Source of the DNA: Moringa oleifera
Taxonomy: Eukaryota; Streptophyta; Magnoliopsida; Brassicales; Moringaceae
NCBI GenBank assembly: GCA_021397835.1
Contig: JAJFZO010000028.1
Coordinates: 620,001-684,000, forward strand
DNA: 64,000 nt
Reading direction: 5' to 3'
The notes below the pieces were generated by a model. It was not told the DNA's origin. It saw only the letters and a program-made list of their open reading frames with translations, and made no database searches. A program made the translations under genes and the position numbers. Below, piece by piece: positions 60,019 through 64,000 of the stretch. Position 1 is the stretch's first letter. Each line of letters starts with the position of its first letter.

Positions 60019-61250
60019 AACAATACAAAAGACAGGTAAGAAATTACTGAATTAAAGATAATCCAAAAAATAGAAAAATATGCTAAATGAGAGATCATAA
60101 AATAAGAATAAATAAGAAAGAAAGCTAAGCATAAGAACCCCAAAAAATTAAAAAATTATAAAAAAAATATTACAAAAAAAAATAAATATTAAACCCTCAA
60201 CTCTAGTTCCTAGACCTATAACCTAAACCTTAAAACCTTAGACAATAATACAAAAGAACCACAAATATAGATAAGAAAAAAAATAAACTATTGAATTAAA
60301 GAAAATCTAAAAAATAGAGAAAATTTGCTAAAAGAGAGATCATAAAATAAGAACAAACAAAAAAGAAAGGCATGCATGAGAAAAAAAAAAAACATAAAAA
60401 ATTACAAAAAAAAAAAAACCACTACAACAAAGAACATAACAAGAACACATAGGAAAGAAGAAACAAAATATTGAAAAAAATTAAAAGAATATAAAAACAA
60501 AGAAAAAAGAGAAACAAACAATAGTATGGAACTAGTATGAAAATAGATACCAAGAAATAAGCACAAAAAAAAAAAAACACTATAATGATCATGCGCAAAA
60601 CAACCAAAATTAATAATAAACAAAAAGACAATACGAAAAATAAGCACAAAAACAAATAACTGAAAACAAGCACAAAAGTAGAAAACATAGAATAGAAAAA
60701 AGTTCAAGAATTGAGTATAAAACAAAATACAAAAAAAAAAAAAAAAAGCGAGCACAAGAACATAAAAATAGAAAATAGATGCAAGAACAAAGGATAACCA
60801 ACCAACAATAGCAACCTCAAAGAATTAAAAAAAAGAAAAAAAACTTAAAACAAATAAAAGCAAAATAATAGAAAACAAGCATGAAAACAAAGTAGAAAGA
60901 GTAGAGGATAAGTGTAAGAACAAAAAAGAAGGAAAGAATCGCATAACGTAATAACAAAGAAGAAACACAAAAACAAAAACAAGCAAAAAAACTAAAACAA
61001 AACACTAGCTACAAAAATACAAAACTAATAGAGAATAAACATAAAAGAAATAAAACATAAAAACAAAGAATAAAGAACAAGCATAAAAATAAAACAGGAG
61101 ATAATAAATATAAAAAGAAAATATAAAACAAAAAATAATGAACAAGAATGAAAGGCAATAAAAGCACAACTATAACAACGATAGACAAAATACAAAATTA
61201 CATAATGGAAAAATAAATACTTGTCTACATAACTACACATATTTGTTAAC
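60019..61250. repeat. A-rich low-complexity block, copy B
   Basis: Near-identical counterpart of 22,019-23,240, including the telomere-like island (60,188-60,245). Differences are mainly homopolymer lengths. Confidence 0.85.
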
Positions 61251-61321
61251 CATATTGATTAACCATAATTCTTTAGTTAAGCAATGATTATTGAAAATCT
61301 TAAAAAATAATAATAATAAAT

Positions 61322-62330
61322 TTATGGTGCACTTTTAGCAACATTAAAGGTATTTGCTCTATTATTTCTCTCACAACCTACCAGTTCTCTCATACCTTTA
61401 ATCACATCCGATAGCTTCAAAAAATTTTCATTATTGATATAGAATTTTTAGGAATAATAATTAGGATTACTAACATTTTTTTGCTTTTAATCTTCCTAAG
61501 CCTTATGCTATGACAAGAACCCAATAAGCATGTGAAATCTATATAGTAAAAAGAATAAAAAAAAAATCATAATATAAAGCAAGTTATTCCATCAAACCTA
61601 TGCTTACTATCTTATCAAGAGTGTAATGGTTGAATATTAAAAGCCATAATCCCAAAATGTTGAATCCTAACAATAATTCTCGATTTGCTGACTTGCCTAC
61701 TTGTTTCCATTATCAACTATGTTAAGAAGACCTAAGTTGCATCATATGCATCACATTCAATAACTGACAAGTTTTGTATTCAACATTTAATGCTAAATTA
61801 TTATTTTTCTAAGAGAATAGAATCCAAATTGGAGAACTATATGTGTCTCTTTGTCAAGCTCACCTAACGTCCCTCGTACCAAGCAACAAGACAACCTCAA
61901 GCCATAGTTTTTCACATTGGAAGCAAACATAAGGAAAATCTATCAGTTTAAGAAATTTGGAGCCAATTGATATGAAGAAAACATATATCTTAACTTACTT
62001 CTGCTATCATTTTGAGAACTTCACTAGAGTGATAGTTTGATTTCATTGATGCTTGATGTGAATTGAAAATAATAGTAAATATATTAAAAGCTATTAACAT
62101 TTGAACACATACAATGACTAAAATATGCAACTAGTGAAAATTATCAAATCTACAATGATAACAGTTAAAACATAACCCCAGAATGAATAGAAACAATACC
62201 TAGATACAATGGTTCAAAAAATGATATAATCAAACGAGACATATATCATGCGAGTTCCTTATCTTTCTGCCAAAGCATTGCTTTAAAAGCACTATGGAGT
62301 ATCCAATGCAAATACCAAAGAAAAAAGTTC
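61322..62330 (-). pseudogene. Gene Y (unidentified) 3' exons, copy B
   Basis: Counterpart of 23,306-24,320. The last exon reads NENFLKLSDVIKGMRELVGC, then ERNN, TFNVAKSAP and stop, without the one-base insertion seen in copy A. The second exon carries the same 20-bp deletion as A (GTRG instead of GTRAKLEVLR), so A and B share a frameshifted ancestor. Confidence 0.6.
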
Positions 62331-62439
62331 ATTTTGTTTGATCAAAAAGAAGGGTTGAAGCATCATATAATATATTGAGCATTGAAACAAGAATGTGCAA
62401 AGATCTCTCTTGCCAAAAAACTTCATCAAAAAATGTATA

Positions 62440-63895
62440 TACAATTGCATATGCAAACAAGGTAAAAGACATACAGACAAGAATATAACATATTGAAAGT
62501 AAGAGATAGGAAAAATGCCTTTTTTTTGTTGCATGCAAAGAATGGAGCAAACTTGTTTTGGATGATGACTATCAATTTCTACATAACTATAACTTCTACA
62601 TAAAATCAATGGCTCTATCTCGTTTAGATATATCTAAAAAGTTGTGAATTAAATCAATAAAGAAGATTCCTATAAGAAAAAAACACATTTAAAAATGATG
62701 ATTAACTTCTTTCTTTTTTCTATTCTAGTTAAACAACGACTTATAAGTACAATTTCAAAAACATAAAAATCAACTCCTAACTTATGATAGGTCAGGTGTT
62801 CCTGTAAAGGATCCACGAATACTATAAACACACACGATCGGACAAAACTTACTATTCGTTGCATATTATTTAATTTGTAGATCTCTATGGGAATATCAAC
62901 TTCAAAGAAAAAAGGATTAGTTGGATTAAAAAAATAGAAGTGATTAAAAAATTGACTTTCATTGAAATAAAGATGACTAAAAAAAAAATTCAATTTTTAT
63001 GCTTAGACACACGAGTGGAGGCATTACCTAATTTATTGGGTGTTAAATCAACATTCTTATTTTGATATGCATATATAATAAGGTAAATAGACATAAAGAT
63101 ATGCAAGTTATAGATTAAAGGCAAGAGAGAAAAAGACTGTCTTATTTTGGTTGCATGTGAAAGAATAAAACAAGCATTATATTGATTGATGCCAATCCAT
63201 TTCTTGAATCCATATAATTATAACTTATCCCCTCCCCTCCCCCCCTCCCCCTTAAAAAAAAAAAAAAGACTATGTCTCACCAGAACAAATCCATAAAGTA
63301 GTGGATCAAATTAGTGAGAAATCATCTATCAACAAAAGAACATTTAAAAATGTTGACTCACTTTCCTTATTTTTCTATTATGCTTAAATAGTTTCACATA
63401 AAAAAAGCACAATTCACAAAATTAAAATCAATAGTAATTTTTTTGCTGATCATGATATTGTATGATGAGCAGCATATAAAAGTGAGGTGTCTTCAAAAAG
63501 GATCTACAAGTACTATGAACAAACTCAATTGGATAACACTTACCAAATGCTACATGTTGATTAATTTGCTAAACCCCATAAAATATCAAATGCAAATAAA
63601 GAAAGATGAACTCGGTTAAATAATAAAAGTGACCAAAAGAAAGATGGACTTGGTTTAAAAAATAAAAGTGACTAGCAGATTAACTTTTATTGAAATAAAA
63701 AAGTCTAAACAAAAAAGTTCATTTTGTATGCTCAAACAGAAGTTTCATGTGCTAATCTCCATGATTTATCTTGGTAAGGAACAAGCAATGGAAGGCCTAA
63801 ATCGAAAGGTCTTAATAAAAAAAAAATTGCTTGATGAATAAGAATGAATTCATTAAACAGATAATGGCAGGAATAATACTAAAAGAAAATAAATA
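62440..63895. repeat. ~650-bp repeat units, copy B
   Basis: Two units matching 24,420-25,880 closely. Confidence 0.7.
63229..63266 (-). other. Candidate G-quadruplex tract with poly-A, copy B
   Basis: C-runs of 4, 4, 7 and 5 separated by single T on the plus strand, followed by TT and 14 A. Equivalent to 25,222-25,260 with one run a base longer. Confidence 0.75.
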
Positions 63896-63904
63896 TGAAG
63901 TTAT

Positions 63905-64000
63905 GAATCTACCATAGTAGCATTCCTAAGATCTCATCAACTTTCGTAGAAAGAATAAAATTAGAAGAACTTTGAGTATGCATGATTGCATGCAAAGACT
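63905..64000 (-). pseudogene. Gene Y upstream exon, copy B, cut by window end
   Basis: The minus-strand segment ends in SSSNFILSTKVDEILRMLL-type sequence matching 25,905 onward; the 5' part lies outside the window. Confidence 0.5.

Overview
The window is nuclear DNA of a flowering plant, probably a eudicot. It is very AT-rich. The only recognisable coding sequence consists of intron-split fragments of plant genes: the chloroplast import protein TIC110, the microtubule-associated protein AIR9, 3-hydroxyisobutyrate dehydrogenase, an ATAD1/MSP1-type AAA ATPase, an SMN-like splicing protein and a SANT/bromodomain protein. I find no complete gene, no RNA gene and no recognisable transposase, helicase or reverse transcriptase. 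Family assignments rest on motifs I recognise and not on a database search.

The window is built from two repeated modules. Module 1 is a composite of gene fragments. It occupies 2,153-11,165 (copy A) and about 41,418-49,845 (copy B) in nearly identical form. Read on the minus strand it contains, in order, a GC-richer leader with an (AG)n tract, five TIC110 exons, an AAA-ATPase exon, an unidentified 44-codon exon, two HIBADH exons, three SMN-like exons, a second diverged TIC110 exon and an AIR9 exon pair. It is backed on the right by AT-rich DNA with a repeat period of about 770 bp. Module 2 is a degenerate telomere-like 7-bp satellite (CCCTAAA/CCTTAGA/CCCTAGA on the plus strand), then about 1.2 kb of A-rich low-complexity DNA, then exons of an unidentified gene ('gene Y'), then AIR9 exons. 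It occurs at 16,110-27,800 (A), 35,063-42,450 (C) and 55,584-64,000 (B, running off the window).

Layout: 1-3,195 is a three-copy tandem array of about 1.1-kb AIR9 fragments; 3,330-8,880 is module 1A; 8,940-11,210 is AT-rich repeat; 11,215-14,880 has no gene; 14,890-16,080 is a decayed SANT/bromodomain gene; 16,110-22,018 is satellite; 22,019-23,240 is A-rich; 23,300-26,140 is gene Y; 26,840-27,800 is AIR9; 28,000-34,350 is a mixed region with more gene Y and AIR9 pieces; 35,063-38,375 is a short satellite plus A-rich block; 38,480-41,400 is gene Y; 41,430-50,225 is module 1B; 50,226-53,335 has no gene; 53,336-53,790 is a GC-richer island; 53,940-55,583 is AT-rich repeat in inverted arrangement; 55,584-61,250 is satellite plus A-rich block; and 61,320-64,000 is gene Y.

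Every gene fragment lies on the minus strand and keeps introns, so the copying was at DNA level and not through spliced mRNA. The three module-2 copies share one right side but have different, progressively truncated left ends. The window therefore looks like a duplication-rich, gene-fragment-collecting region, perhaps subtelomeric, pericentromeric or Helitron/Pack-type. The mechanism is inference.
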